Shown here piece after piece: positions 13,441-25,437 of a stretch of DNA of 64,000 nt. Numbering within the stretch: position 1 is the stretch's first letter; each line of letters opens with the position of its first letter. The stretch spans positions 33,111,855 to 33,175,854 of the forward strand of contig NC_054867.1 of the NCBI RefSeq assembly GCF_018320785.1. The letters run 5' to 3'. Both the position numbers and the translations under genes were made by a program. The stretch is from Cheilinus undulatus. Lineage: Eukaryota > Chordata > Actinopteri > Labriformes > Labridae. Below the pieces are notes generated by a model. It saw only the letters and a list, made by a program, of their open reading frames with translations. It did not search any database and was not told the DNA's origin.

Positions 13441-14009
13441 AACAGGATGACAGGGCACAGGTCAAGGGGTCAAAAGGGTCAGGAGGCCCCCAGAACAAAG
13501 GCTCTGTCTAAAGTGACTGCTAACATTTCTTTTGGAGAGTCAATTAATCAACACAAAATGACAACAAACACTTGTAAAATAACACTGACGTGCAAAACAA
13601 TAATGAAAGGGGAAATAAATTTGAAAATCACAAGAAACAACCACAAAGACTCAAAAAATAAGAAGAGAAAATGCAAGGCCACAAAAAGAGAGAACATCAA
13701 AGGAGTCCTGCAAAACAACCACAGACATGACCCAACGATACAAACTTTTAATTCTGTCTTTTTGTGGTAAAGCCACAAACAGACAGAAATCTATCAGAAA
13801 GTCAAACTAAACAGCTACAGAGACACACAAATCTACAAGAAAATTAAAAGTCCCCAGTGACTCACAAATAAAATATGAAGGCAAGCTAAACAACTAAAGT
13901 GACACATCCACTTGAAAGTTGTACTGGACAACTACAAAGACAACTGGGAATCCTTGTGAGTAAAACTAAACAACCACAGGAAAAAAATATCTAGAAAGCC
14001 ATTAAACAA

Positions 14010-15161
14010 CCCTTAAAAGGAACCTTGCATGATCAGACAAGTTCATCTTGTTGGATAGGTTTTTGTATCTCTTTCATGTATATTGAACTAAAAAACTTAC
14101 CTGATATGCATTTTGAGTAAATTTGAGTTTATAAACTCACCAGGAGGCCGCCATGTTTTGATCTGCGCTGGTGGTGTGACGTCACAGTTCCGCAGTGCTC
14201 CCCTCTATTCCTATGCAGTAACCGCTGTTTCAGACTGGCAGCCAGTGTTCTGGCTGCAACTCAGAGAGGTTGCACGTCTCACACATGGAGAATTTTAAAA
14301 TTTAAGGTCTCTTCTATTTTTTATTTGCATCATGAGCAGTCATCTTTCCATCTAGACAGGAAAATGACAGAGCCATATTTACCCCCTGTAGCAAATATTT
14401 ATGTCCACATCTGCAGAATATGTTTGAAATCCGTTTCTTGATTTATCAGATGAAGGCCACGAGCTAAAATGCATCAGTTTAATAAAGTTGTTCCCCAAAC
14501 GTCTACTCTTTATGAAGCATTCTGTTACCACAAGGTTCAGGTAAAGGTAAACACATTACGAAGGCACTTCCAGTTTACACTTTTCAAAGTAAAAGTCCAC
14601 TTTAGCTTTTCTTTGGAGAAACTCCCTACGTATGTACATAATGCTTTTATTTTGAAAAGCTTCCGGCACACTTCCACTATACACTGACTACAGTCACTTG
14701 TAGGGAGGTTTATTGAGGTAAAACTTAGGAGGAATGACAGAGCTTTGACAGCAGGAAGACAAAACTAACACACAGCAAACTCGTGTCTGGTATGAAAGCT
14801 GCTATGGCAGCAACAGCTAACCTTGCAAAGCAGATGGATCTGCCAGTTTCTGTGTTTCTCACTGTGTGAAACACATCCATCTGGTGTCAGGTTAAGCAAC
14901 AGCTGCAAGCAGAATAACTGTCTGAAACAGCGGTTACTGCATAGGAATGGAGAGGAGCGCTCATAGGGAGCGCTGCAGAACTGTGACATCACAGCGCCAG
15001 CCCAGAGCAAAACATGGTGGCCTCCTGGTGAGTTTATAAACTCAAATTCACTCAAAATGCAGATATCTAGTGAGTTTTTGAGTTCAGTATACATTTGAGA
15101 GATACAAATACCCATCCAACAAGATGAACTTGCCTGTTCATGCAGGGTTCCTTTTAAAGGG
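14010..15161. mobile_element. Non-autonomous element with long (~255 bp) inverted repeats
   Basis: The left arm (about 14010-14265) and right arm (about 14895-15161) are imperfect reverse complements over most of their length. Each starts at the outer edge with CCCTT(T)AAAAGGAACC. Inside the arms lies about 600 bp of non-coding DNA, including a 77-bp MULE-like insertion at 14818-14894 in the right arm. No transposase is present, so this is a foldback/MITE-like element inserted into the tandem array. No clean target duplication could be assigned, and the superfamily is unknown. Confidence 0.75.
14818..14894. mobile_element. 77-bp deleted copy of the TAACCT...AGGTTA family
   Basis: Only the two ends of the family remain: TAACCTTGCAAAGCAGATGG on the left, and CCATCTGGTGTCAGGTTA on the right. 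It is bounded by a perfect 9-bp duplication, AGCAACAGC, at 14809-14817 and 14895-14903. The insertion falls in the right arm of the inverted-repeat element and has no counterpart in the left arm, so it came later. Confidence 0.85.
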
Positions 15162-15252
15162 ACACAAAACAACTAGAAATCAATGAAAGACTACCACAAA
15201 AAAAAAACAAGGAACACGGTATCTACAAAGAGATGTAAAAGTCACTGTAGAG

Positions 15253-15436
15253 GGGGCGCAGGTGGCCTAGTGGTTAAAGGCGTGCCCCATGTACATGGAT
15301 GGCCTGGCATGAATCTGGCCTGAGGCCCTTTACCGCATGTCTCTCCCCCACTCTCGTCCCTGTTTCCGACTCTAACCACTGTCCTCATCTATCAAATAAA
15401 GGCACAAAAATGCCCAAAAATAAATCTTAAAAATAA
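15253..15436 (+). mobile_element. tRNA-derived SINE with target duplication
   Basis: A tRNA-like head (GGTGGCCTAGTGGTTAAAGG, A-box like, then a degenerate B box) is followed by a body with CATGTCTCTCCCCCACTC. The 3' tail reads CAAATAAAGGCACAAAAATG and is A-rich. The flanking direct repeats AAAAGTCACTGTAGAG (15237-15252 and 15437-15452) are a clean 16-bp duplication typical of LINE-assisted retroposition. Confidence 0.9.
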
Positions 15437-15490
15437 AAAAGTCACTGTAGAGTCATAATAAATAACCACACAGTCATGAGACAACAGCAG

Positions 15491-16396
15491 ACCTCTCACC
15501 AGTGTAGTGCCTCAGGACACTTGATTTCTGTATCCACTGACCATAGAGGGTGTAGCAGTGTGTTCTCCTGCTAGAACTGACCAATGGATGTAATTAAACA
15601 AACAAAAAATGGGAAAAAAAAGATCTGCTGAGTCATCTGAAGGCGTTGTCTTTGTGGGAAAATTTTGACCTTTGTGTGACCTGCTTGCCCACACATTTCA
15701 GATGGGAAAGGAGCTCTGGGTTTACCAGCCCAATTCATCTGGTCAGTGTTTTTTCAAAATCAAAGTTTGGCTTGATAGTAATAAATAGGTGCAGTTACAG
15801 AGAGAGTTACATTTGTAAAATAGCTATAGTGTTTATGATGTAAACTGTGACATTGTGATCATTTTCCTCTAGAACAGGGATTGGAAACTTTGGCTGCCAA
15901 GAGGGCCATGTTGATTCTATTCTTTATAACATAGGGCCGAACTGTAACAGAATTGGGGGGTATCTCTTGATTAGGCTACTGATAATTTAACAAAAGCAAC
16001 AAATATATAGCGTTCATCAGAATTTGTTATACCAACATTAATATTTTGAAATTTAAATGCTCACTAATGCTTAATACCAATGAGCTTAGCACAGATTTCA
16101 GGCTAATTTATGATCATATATGATATGATAGTATATTTATTCACATTTTATCTAATGAATTTAAGAATGCTTCATGAACGATTCAGATAGACATTTACAG
16201 CCATTATATCTGCTGGTTTCTAGAACAAAACAAACACTTGTGAACAAAGATTGTGTTAGAATTACCTCTGTTTTTCATGTCAGTGTACATTTGGGATCTG
16301 GGTTGTTTTACTGGTAACTCAAGTCACATTATATCTAGCATATAAAATTGAGTAATTCTTGTAGTTCTCAATTTAATATTAAGTAGACACAGACAG
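15491..16396. other. No gene recognised; repeat-like tract near 15880
   Basis: AT-rich DNA. The text from about 15872 (GGGATTGGAAACTTTGGCTG) resembles the edge of hAT-type fish repeats, but no opposite end was found. Confidence 0.35.
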
Positions 16397-16941
16397 TAAC
16401 CTTGCAAAGCAGACGGATATGCCCGTTTCTGTGTTTCTCACTGGCAAATCCATCTTGCAAAGCTCCCGTCTGAACAGTTTGGGCCTGGTTAGAAAGTGAC
16501 AGGACCAATCAGCGTCGAGGGGAAGTACTTTCAGGCACGGCAGAGTCGTGACGTAAGCAAGCAGCAACAAGAGGCTAATGCAATTATGGAGGAAGAGATT
16601 GGCGTGGATGCTGCTAAAACGCCAGTTTTATCAGAGCATGACGATGTTTCTTCATTAAAAGAAGAACAAAGAACAGCACTGAGTTGTTTTCTTTTCAAAA
16701 ACAACAAATGTTGTGTACTGACATGTCCACAGTCACCATGGTTCACATTATGCAGTTCTTTATGGAGTTTACTCCTCGGTAGCAGCTACGTCACGTGTTT
16801 TGTTGCTCTGATTGACCCGCATAGATGTGACAGACAGAACGTTTATCCAGTTACCCCCTGAGTTTTTTCAAAGGCTCTGCCCTTTCCCAAACGGTGTGTA
16901 TCAGAGGTTTTCCAGATGGATGTGTGAAACGTGTCAGGTTA
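16397..16941 (+). mobile_element. MULE-like non-autonomous element, 545-bp copy
   Basis: It begins TAACCTTGCAAAGCAGACGG and ends GTGTCAGGTTA, like the copies at 14818, 28462 and 54301. The core contains an open stretch (about 16586-16690) that translates as MEEEIGVDAAKTPVLSEHDD and then SLKEEQRTALSCFLF. The same peptide, mutated, is in the 28462 copy. No 9-bp duplication is visible here, so one edge may be altered. Confidence 0.75.
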
Positions 16942-17274
16942 GGGAAATAATGCTTGTCAGATATCTGGCATATAAATTGAATTTTTACTTCAACTTGTCG
17001 GAAACTCTTTCTAATCTTCTATTCAGTAAAAATTGGGACTTTGAGACAATAGCATGTCCTTCACTCTTAATGCTGTAATTTTCACTCGTGGTGCTCCTTT
17101 CAAAAAGTTAATTGGATCAAAAGTGAAACTTTTCATCCTATGTCTCACTCATTTTTCGTTTCCCCCATAGCCTCACCTCCTCATTGTCACTTCAGAGGCT
17201 TTTTCAATGGTTCATTACAGAGCAGAGGAATTTAACCTTGACTCCTGCAGGTAATCATGCAGCCATCCTTCATG

Positions 17275-17450
17275 TACACTGCTTATTGTGTCCAGGGCCA
17301 AGGGGGGCTGGAGCCAGTCCCAGCTGTCATCAGGAGAGAGGCAGGGTACACTCTAGACTAGTCACCAGCCAATCACAGGGCTGATACATGGAAACAAACA
17401 AGCAGCCATGCTCGCCTCTCACAGGAGTGGTCAATTTAGAGTCATCAATT
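17275..17450 (-). mobile_element. 3' part of a teleost SINE (- orientation)
   Basis: Contains GGGCTGGAGCCAGTCCCAGC, then CACCAGCCAATCACAGGG and CAATTTAGAGTCATCAATTC. In remembered teleost repeats these blocks are the 3' half of an HE/V-SINE-like family whose 5' half is seen at 30690-30865. The copy is degenerate and truncated. Confidence 0.55.
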
Positions 17451-17660
17451 CATTACAAATGGCAAATCATGATGGAAAAATGGTGGCTAGTCATTAGAGG
17501 GTGCCAGAGCACCCACCACCCTCCCCAAGGACACGTTCCTCCTTTACTGAATGAAATTGTAATATATTTGTTTGAAATATATAGCCTGTAAAATAAAACT
17601 TTAAAACATGTAATGTGTCCTTTTCAATAAAAGTGTGTGCAGATTAAAATATTTAAATTA

Positions 17661-17838
17661 GGGGAGCAGGTGGCCTGGTGGTTAAAGGCGCTCCACATGT
17701 ACGCAGGCGGCCCGGTTTCGAATCCGGCCTGAGGCCCTTTACTACATGTCTTCTCCCCCACTCTTTACCCTGTTTCTGACTCTATCCACTGTCCTCCTCT
17801 ATCTAATAAAGGCACAAAAAATGCCCAAAAATAAAAAA
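17661..17838 (+). mobile_element. tRNA-derived SINE, second copy
   Basis: Same family as 15253-15436: GGTGGCCTGGTGGTTAAAGG head, a good B box (GGTTTCGAATCC), the CTCCCCCACTC body and an ATAAAGGCACAAAAAATGCC tail. A possible imperfect duplication (TAAAATATTTAA / TAAAATATTAA) flanks it. Confidence 0.85.
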
Positions 17839-17921
17839 TTAATTAATTAAAACTAAAATATTAATCCCTGGTAACTCCTACAGATGTCTGTGTTCCAGGC
17901 CTCTGCTCTTCTTCAATGGAA

Positions 17922-18208
17922 CAGGGGTTTTCAAACTCTTCAGCCCACTAACCCAAAACAAACAGCACCAGTAACAAAAAAAAAAGTTGAAGTCAGACTT
18001 ACTTTTTAAGGATTTTTTTAAACACTGCTTTGATTTCAGCATGAATTGCACCAAATGACCATTTTTTATTGTAAATGGAGCTAGTTTAAAGCATAAATGG
18101 TTACAAAAATGGGTTAAATATGCCATTTGAAATCTTAACATAATTATTATTTTTTGGAAGGCATCTTGCAACCCCTCAGTGGTCTGACCTCCACTTTGGA
18201 AACCACTG
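17922..18208. mobile_element. hAT-type MITE
   Basis: Inverted ends CAGGGGTTTTCAAAC (17922) and CTTTGGAAACCACTG (ending 18208) are typical of hAT non-autonomous elements. The flanking 8-mers CAATGGAA and CAATAAAC agree at 5 of 8 positions, consistent with an old 8-bp duplication. Non-coding. Confidence 0.65.
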
Positions 18209-19279
18209 CAATAAACTTTTTAGGAGGATCTGGCTGAAGACCTTTATGGTGGGGTGTTAGGCTGCAAACCTCTTCAGACCCCGACTGTGGGGCAGGAAGT
18301 GATGTACAATACCCAAGTTGGAACCAGAACGGCTTACTGGATGTTGATGTTATCTGCTCGCTGTCAGAGGTTACAGTAAGCGGCTGTTTTTCACAACGAC
18401 AGAATTATATTAATTAATTTATTTTGTTCATTAAAATGATTTTATAGGGACACTGCAAATTACATAGTGCAACTTTAGCCTTTTTAATTGAAAATTAACT
18501 GAAGGGGACAAACCTGAATTTAACACACCACAAACTAAGGAAAGCCTAAAGAGGGTTAGGGCTAGGCGTCAACGCCAAAAAGGTTTGGGGGGAGGGGAAT
18601 AAAATTACAAATGACACACCACAAACTTAGGAAATCCCCAGCAAGGGTTAACATATCACTTCATGGTCAAGGTCGCCCCATTGTAAAGGTCTGCAACAGA
18701 TGGGCCCAAAAGCCCCACCATAGAGGTCTGCAGCTAGATGCCTCTTGAAATTTTACAGCTCTGTGCATACAAAGAAATAACACAGCGAGCGCAATACAGA
18801 TCACATGGAAGCAGGGGGCAGCTGAGAGATGCATCCAAGGACAATATGGAGGACAATTTGGACCAGCTCTCCTTCAAACAGAACATAAGGTAAGGCTGTA
18901 TGTTCGTATAAAATCCCTGGTAAATGCTCTGATGATGACGTCATATGATGATGTAAATTATTCTGGTAAATGATGATACAAAGATACAGGGGTGATAGTA
19001 TTCTGGCACCGTGCCGGATTTCCGGCATGCTGGCGTTTGACTGCTGTGAAAAAAAAACGACTTTTGTGAGCTTGTTTTTGCGGGACAGCCTGACGTCAAG
19101 TCCCGAGTCAATAAAGATAACTGACACTGTCCATCAACCACACTAGGCCTACTAGCAAATCAGAAGTAGAGTGGGGGTCACACCAGGCTTACTAGCCAAT
19201 CAGAAGTACAGCGGAGGTGGGTCTTGCGGAAGACAAAGCTTAGGTTGATTTCCTGCTCTGCCGTTCAGTGAATCTACCG
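18209..19279. other. No gene recognised; local direct repeats
   Basis: Two related stretches (about 18515 and 18612) share ACACACCACAAACT(T)AGGAAA. A perfect TGACGTCA palindrome lies at 18936-18943. No coding evidence. Confidence 0.35.
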
Positions 19280-19620
19280 CTGATGAATCCCTACCGGTGT
19301 TGCCAACTTTGCTACTTTGTTGCTATATTTAGCGATTTTTCAGACCCCTCTAGTGACTCTTTTTTAAAAAAAGCGACTAGCGACAAATCTAGCAACTTTC
19401 TGGTGTTACTGGAGACTTTTGGAGACTCTGATGTGAAAGAACACATCGTTGTTGTTCTGCAGGTGCTGCTGTGCGGCCCCTCCCCGTCCAACAGCACTCA
19501 CAGGCAGCCCAATCCTCGCGCAGCGTCTCCCTCAGCTGCAGTCGTAGCAGGAGATGCTCACGCCTCCATGTCCAGACTGCAAATTAACCGTGCTGTGAAG
19601 GCACCATGACTTTTTTTTCT
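19280..19620. repeat. Dispersed repeat with TAGCGAC-rich text
   Basis: The segment GTTGCCAACTTTGCTACTTT, followed by TAGCGATTTTTCAGACCCCT and AAAGCGACTAGCGACAAATC, is a repeat type I remember as common in teleost genomes. The 113-codon ORF across it is therefore treated as spurious. Confidence 0.4.
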
Positions 19621-22600
19621 ATTGTCTTTTTTTGGTCAATTTAAAATTGTTAATGAAGACTTTATATATAAATATATATAAAAATATATTATAAGTGGTG
19701 TGGTCAAAAATGTTAATGTTTCACTGGGATTTGGTGAAGGCTTTTAAGTGGACCATAAGGTTTTAAAATAAACCAAACATAAGAAAACTTACTTTCTAAG
19801 AAAAATAGAACAGTAAATAGAATAATAAACTAAAAATAAAAATTAAAGTAACTCTGCCAGAGTATCTCTAGAGTCATTTTTGCCAGTCCCAAGCCCAGAT
19901 AAAGGAGGAGAGTTGGAATTGGGACGTTATAAAAACAAGAGTCAACAGAAGCACATTCATTTGTAGTTCTACACATATTAAAGTTCGTTTAACTCACTTT
20001 TTCTCTCTCTCATGACATTTTTCCTCTCTTCTGCAGCGTCCATTACAATTAAATGCATACTGCTGATTATGCAAATTAGGCGGTTACGTCAATTAGCGAC
20101 CATTAACTTTTCCTATATTGCAGTCAGATCCAGTACTTATGTCGCTATTGGCCTTCCTATGTATACATCCCCCACCCAGGAAAAAGTTCAGGCTCAGGAT
20201 TTTTTTTCACTATCAGCCATGAAGATATGAGTAAATGCTCGTCTAGTGGTAGGCATCAAGATTCACGTCGTTGATGTTGAGTCTGGTGCATGAGTGCATA
20301 CGATAATGTTTTTTTTTTTTTTTTATATTTTGAGTAAACAAGTTTCCACCATTAAAATTACCATGACTTTAATTAGCCTGATAATGGCATGTTCTAATGT
20401 GTGTTAGCAGCAACTTAAACTAAGATGGGTCATCTGTGAGGAATTGAAAACCAGGAGGAGAACCATGCACCAGATGCTACTGGCTGAGACCTGAGCTGAA
20501 CAGAGTAAACAGACAGAATGGCACTAGATTAAAAAAGGGGCCCATAACAGTAATCACATATTGGCATAAAAGTAATCACTAACATAATAAATGAACATTG
20601 CAGTGCTGTTCAGTAGTAATGATCAGTGATATGTGCAGTTGAGTTAGCACTCTTTAAGTGATTTAGAAACAGTGATTAAAGGTAGTTGGGTCAAACAAAT
20701 GCTCTGAGCTATTTTCTCCATACGGGGACTGTTTCTTTGTCCCAAAGGCAAAAGCAGGTGGTGCTGATTTAATGGATGGCTGTTTCTATACTTAGATGTT
20801 GGTTTGCCTTTTCATGATGATTGGATTGTTAATTTTGTTTTACAACCTGTGGTTTTGCTACTTAGTTTAACCCTGTCTTGTTAATTAGAGTAAAATCTTC
20901 CATTTTAAACACCTGTTAACAGGTTTCATTTTGTATATTTTGATCAAAAAAAATTCATACTTTTGTTTTTGCAATCAATGTAGCCTGCTTGCATTTTGCA
21001 TGTTTACATTCAGTCATTAATTAACTTCTTTGAAATTCTGAACTAAAATAAAGACATTTTCATATTTTAGAGTTGTGCAGTGTGAAATACAGATTGTTAA
21101 AACATAGTTAAATTCAATCTAACCTACTGATAGGTGGCTGTGTTACCTGGGATGTATGAATAATTCACCATGGTGGATCTAAAGCTATTGAAACTTTAGC
21201 TCGAAGCATTTTTAGGTCATTGTTCAGACATGTTATTTTGACCAAGATCAAAAGATAATTTTTCATGACATTAAATAATAAACTGCTTTTCTCTTTAGTT
21301 CCACTGAATTTTTTATTCTGTGGTTTTGAATGTAGTTTTTAACTCTACTTTGTTGAAAGCCTGACTGAGAGCTATCCAGCAGGGCTGTCGATCGCTGCAG
21401 CTGGTGTACAAAGACAGACTTATTTTATGATCTTTTATTCTTTAAGAACCATTCATCTGCCCACATGTCCACTCAGATTGTATCTATCACTTCCACACAA
21501 CAAGTCATCTTTCATGAGGCCTATTCAGCTGAACAAATGACGATAATACAGCACCTGCAAGTCTTCAACCGTCTTTGTCAAATTAATCAAAATGAACAAA
21601 AGTTTCCCACATCCCGGATTAGATGTACACATTGTCATGAGGACATTATGTCTTTTTTTTTCCACAAGCGACCTGCTTATTTATGGCTGAACAGAAAAAG
21701 AAACCCAGCTTGCCTGAGGTGACAAACAGGCTGACACAATCTTAGAATAGATGATGAATTGAATGACGATAGAATAATCTGATTTTATGTAGCTGGTGTG
21801 TTTAATATGTGTGTATTGGTTGATTGTGTCAGTTTGAGAACATATTCAGGTGGCGTAATGTTTAGCTTTCTGTTCACGGAGTAATTAAGGTCACATTGTT
21901 CTCCTATTGTACTTAAAAAAGACAAAGATCATTCCCAGATTGGATGTGAGTAAATAATAAAAGGAAGATTGCTGAGTTTTAAACAAAATACACACACTAT
22001 GATGATTGGTACATGAATGCAAACAACTGAGATATATTTGTTTTCTTTTTAATCTTATCTGGCCTCAATATGCTGTTTTGATTTGAAAAATATTTTGAGT
22101 TATTATTCAGTTTACTGCAGGAGTCCTTCACGACATCCTGGGAGAATTCTGGGAATTTATAACAGCCCTAGAGAGAGAGTTATTTTTGACAGCTGTTTGA
22201 TACGGTTAATAATGGATGTAAGCAAATATTTCAGGAGCTATTACCAACCCACTTTTTACTGGTCTGATGAGCATCTGGATTGAATGAGTTACTGCTCTGC
22301 CAGGAATTAATCTTGCTTTTGCTTTCTTTGCTGTTATTGATATTACACTGATAATATCGTACATCCCTAGTTTATTAATGTTGGGTCTTTATAAATAATT
22401 TAATAAAGAGTAATGTCTGGATGTGCTCTTTCTATGAAGGAGACAACATTTGTTATGAATGGCACTTTACAAAGAAAGACTGATTCATGGATTGACTGAA
22501 TGTGAAGCACAATGTGTTGGCCTGGTAATGAAATGTTCAATGTTCAATGAAATAAAGTTTGACAGGACTTAATTTCTTACCTGCATGGGTGTCACCAGGA

Positions 22601-22954
22601 TTACTCAGTTTCATGAAAAGATAAATGCCCAAATTTTAATCCATCAGTAATTTTCAATGTCACAGCCCAGACTCAGTAACCTGGACAAAGAGAGAAAACA
22701 TAGTCTTAAGTAGATTTTAGCACTAACTAACATTGATTGATCTGGTTTTGTGTGTGTGTGGTGTTTTGTAGGAAAAGCAGAGAACAAATCAGAGGGTTTG
22801 GTGATGAGACAGAAAAAGAGAGAGAAAGACTGAGATGTCAGCTTAAGACAAGGACAGACTACATGTTTTCAGCACCATAGCTGAACCCATCAGTTTTAGG
22901 AATTTGGGGCGTGTAGTTTGTCACAGTGATTGGCAATCAATAACATGTCTGAGA
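19621..22954. other. No gene recognised
   Basis: AT-rich intergenic DNA with a poly-T run near 20310-20324 and (TG)n at about 22748-22760. No ORF with a recognisable domain. Confidence 0.4.
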
Positions 22955-23320
22955 CATACGGTGGCCCTGAAGGTCAACAGGATTAATATTTCAAAAGTGC
23001 AAAAAAATGTTTCACAAAACACAAATACATTTCCCAAATCACAAATATATTTCATGGAGCACGAAATATATTCCAGGAAACTGGAAAGGGTAGGACCCTG
23101 GTTTTTTGTCTCTGATTGGACAAAACCCAAGTCATTTCTTGTTTCCAGTGGATACCATAATAGCCGATCTAGTGCAAAATTTAAAGTGTTTACCAGGATG
23201 GAAGAGGACATTCGGCTGATTTATAAGGCTTTAACAAGAGACACATATCATGTGATGCTTGAAATGCTCTCCACATATCATGAAATACACACATCAACTG
23301 AAACCAAAAATGATTAAAGA
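22955..23320 (+). repeat. Dispersed repeat with GGTGGCCCTGAAGG end
   Basis: Starts ACGGTGGCCCTGAAGGTCAA and runs into CACAAAA/AAATATTTCA-rich text. A related segment in the opposite orientation ends CCTTCAGGGCCACCAT at about 36842. The 137-codon ORF here (22904-23317) runs along the repeat and is not accepted as a gene. Confidence 0.5.
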
Positions 23321-23962
23321 AGTCATGTTAATGATGCGGGATGAATTTGGCAAACAACAAACACCCTCATATTTATCCACGCATACATCCTGGCACATCA
23401 TGGCACGAAACAGCTTTGCACTGGGCTGGCAGCGGTCCTCTTGATCGGTGCTTGGTGGTTATTACCATGACTGGACAGAGATCTCCATTTACGCACAATG
23501 CGGAAGTAAATAAAGGCCCATCTTTATCTGTTTAAAAGCACAAAGGAAAAAAAAATCACATTCCCTGATCCTTTATGGTACTGGTCATCAATATTCATAT
23601 TAAATCAGGGTCAAGGGAAGGGCGAGGTATGAAAAGAGTGCATGTACGTACAAGAAACAGAGGAATAGAGAGAACGTAGCTTATTTTTTCTAAAGTTAGA
23701 TATTATAAGGAACAATTCTTCAACTACAAAACCCTCCAGCACTTCTGCAAACCTTGCCTTACGAACGTGTTCTACAGACTTAAAGCATTTTGATGTAGGA
23801 TTTAATGATTTCTGTCCCGCCCTCTACGATCAGTTCCATGGCGATTGTGACATTGACCAATCAAAGCACAGAGAGCTCTGCTTGAGCAGTGGTCACAAAT
23901 ATAAACAAAACAAATGGCACTGGGAAAGACAAGTGATGAAAATGGTGCTGTGAATTTGGACA

Positions 23963-24329
23963 ATAGCCCATTTGCACAGGATAAGATTTACCTAGGGACC
24001 TCTGGTAATTTGTGATAATCATGCAGGACATCTGTGTGTTTAATCCCATCCAAATCAACCATTTCTGTTATCTGCAGTGTAAAAATGTCAAATTACCTAC
24101 CATATTTAAGTGCATACATATGTAGGTCCACAGGTAAAACTTGTCCCATATGAATAAAAATTCACCATGTGTTTTCATTGCTACAGCTATGCAGCACCTT
24201 TATGTTTTCAATATCTGTAAATTTAAGCACATTACAGACTTTCCTTTGCAAAGGTACCACACCAAACGGGGTAATTCCCAAATTATCAGAGGCCCACAGG
24301 CAAAACTAATCCCATGCGAAGAGAACTAA
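23963..24329. mobile_element. MITE, second copy of the 11702 family
   Basis: The left end CATTTGCACAGGATAAGA and the right end CAAAACTAATCCCATGCGAA are imperfect inverted repeats extending about 55 bp. A third similar end (CAGGTAAAACTTGTCCCATA, about 24132) lies inside, suggesting one element in another or an internal duplication. Confidence 0.55.
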
Positions 24330-25035
24330 TGAGGAGGAAAAAGCTGTTGAGCTCTGACGTCATCATCCCTGCCTTTAAGATGTGTTATAGAGGAACAACC
24401 ACGACAGACTGGAAAAGAGAGAAATGTTGGCAGGAAATGGCCACTGGTGAGTCAGTGATGTTAGTATAGCATCAAGTTAGTTTATCATTAATCATCAGCC
24501 ACCCCTACCCCAGTTGCAGTTTAAAATTAATTAATTGAATTAATAACAATGAATTAAACAATGTAATATATGCATCTTTTTGACATTTGAACTGTTTTTA
24601 AGCATTGAAAGGAATCATACATTTTCATTTTATTTTTAGACTATAGAATAGTGTCCATTGATTTGTCTACTCTAACCTTTCTTGTCACTCTTATAACTGG
24701 CAGAGATACCTTCTTCTGGAAGGTTCCTAATGCCCAAGCTACCTTTCATTATTCCCAGCTGACCACACGTCTTTAGAGCACTGAACTCCAGTCTTAGATA
24801 GAACAACACAACACTAAAAGTGCATCTTTTCACCTGCTCTATGGCTTTCAAAATAAATAATAATTAAGATCAGATGGAATTGTCCTCAGTTTGAGTCCGT
24901 CAAGGGAGCTCTTCAAATAAAGTAGATTCTGAAATTGACTCATTGAGTATTACAAGATAGCGTCATCCAAAAGTTGTCAAGAGATATTCGATTTATAGAG
25001 CACAAGAACTCCAGAAAGTCCAAACCCTAACTGGC

Positions 25036-25040
<5 letters not shown>
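24330..25040. other. Upstream region of oxtr; CRE-like site
   Basis: Contains a perfect TGACGTCA palindrome at 24355-24362, about 0.8 kb upstream of the probable first exon of the isotocin receptor. No coding signal. Confidence 0.35.

Positions 25041-25072
<32 letters not shown>
25041..25072. repeat. (AG)16 microsatellite upstream of oxtr
   Basis: An uninterrupted AG dinucleotide tract of 32 bp directly upstream of the probable 5' UTR exon. Such purine tracts can act as GAGA-type promoter sequence, and their length can vary between individuals. A promoter role is inference. Confidence 0.9.
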
Positions 25073-25075
<3 letters not shown>

Positions 25076-25129
25076 TCTGCTAGAACTCAAACCAGACAGC
25101 TTCCTTCAGGAGGGGAGGGGGTTACTGAC

Positions 25130-25190
25130 ATCGGTCAGACACAGAGCTCGGCTGATGAGGGCTGCAGTGCTCTTAAGTTTCCAATGCAAG
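25130..25190 (+). other. oxtr: Probable 5' UTR exon end of oxtr (donor at 25191)
   Basis: The sequence AATGCAAG|GTAAGT gives a consensus donor at 25191. A strong acceptor, TTATTTCTTTGCAG, ends at 25318, implying a 128-bp intron in the leader. Mammalian OXTR also has non-coding exons upstream of its coding exons. The transcription start is unknown and no TATA box is evident, so the left boundary given is arbitrary. Confidence 0.5.
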
Positions 25191-25437
25191 GTAAGTTGTC
25201 TTAGAATAACATCTTTTGACATTTTAATGAGGTATGACGTAACTCAGTTTAAAGTTTTGTTATCCAAAGGTTTCAGATCGCTGTGCAGTAACACTTGTTA
25301 AATTTTATTTCTTTGCAGCAAAGAACGCTGACTTTTGGATTATTATTATACCTGACGACGATTCAAAAGAAACACTGACGTTTTCAGCTTAACAGTCAGG
25401 CATCTGAACCATCACAGCTGTCCTCGATCTGTTTGTG

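Larger units (their letters stand above)
13545..15490. repeat. Degenerate ACAACCACAAAGAC-type minisatellite, interrupted
   Basis: Degenerate units of roughly 14-20 bp, such as AACAACCACAAAGAC and AACAACTACAAAGAC, run from about 13545 to 14009. They resume at 15162-15252 and again after 15437. Two later insertions split the array: the inverted-repeat element (14010-15161) and a SINE (15253-15436). The array is therefore older than both. Confidence 0.65.

Noticed and set aside
16496..16861. 121-codon ORF as a host gene
   Set aside because: It lies within a repeated MULE-like element and recurs mutated at 28650; treated as an element relic.
22904..23317. 137-codon + strand ORF
   Set aside because: It coincides with a dispersed repeat related to 36440-36845.
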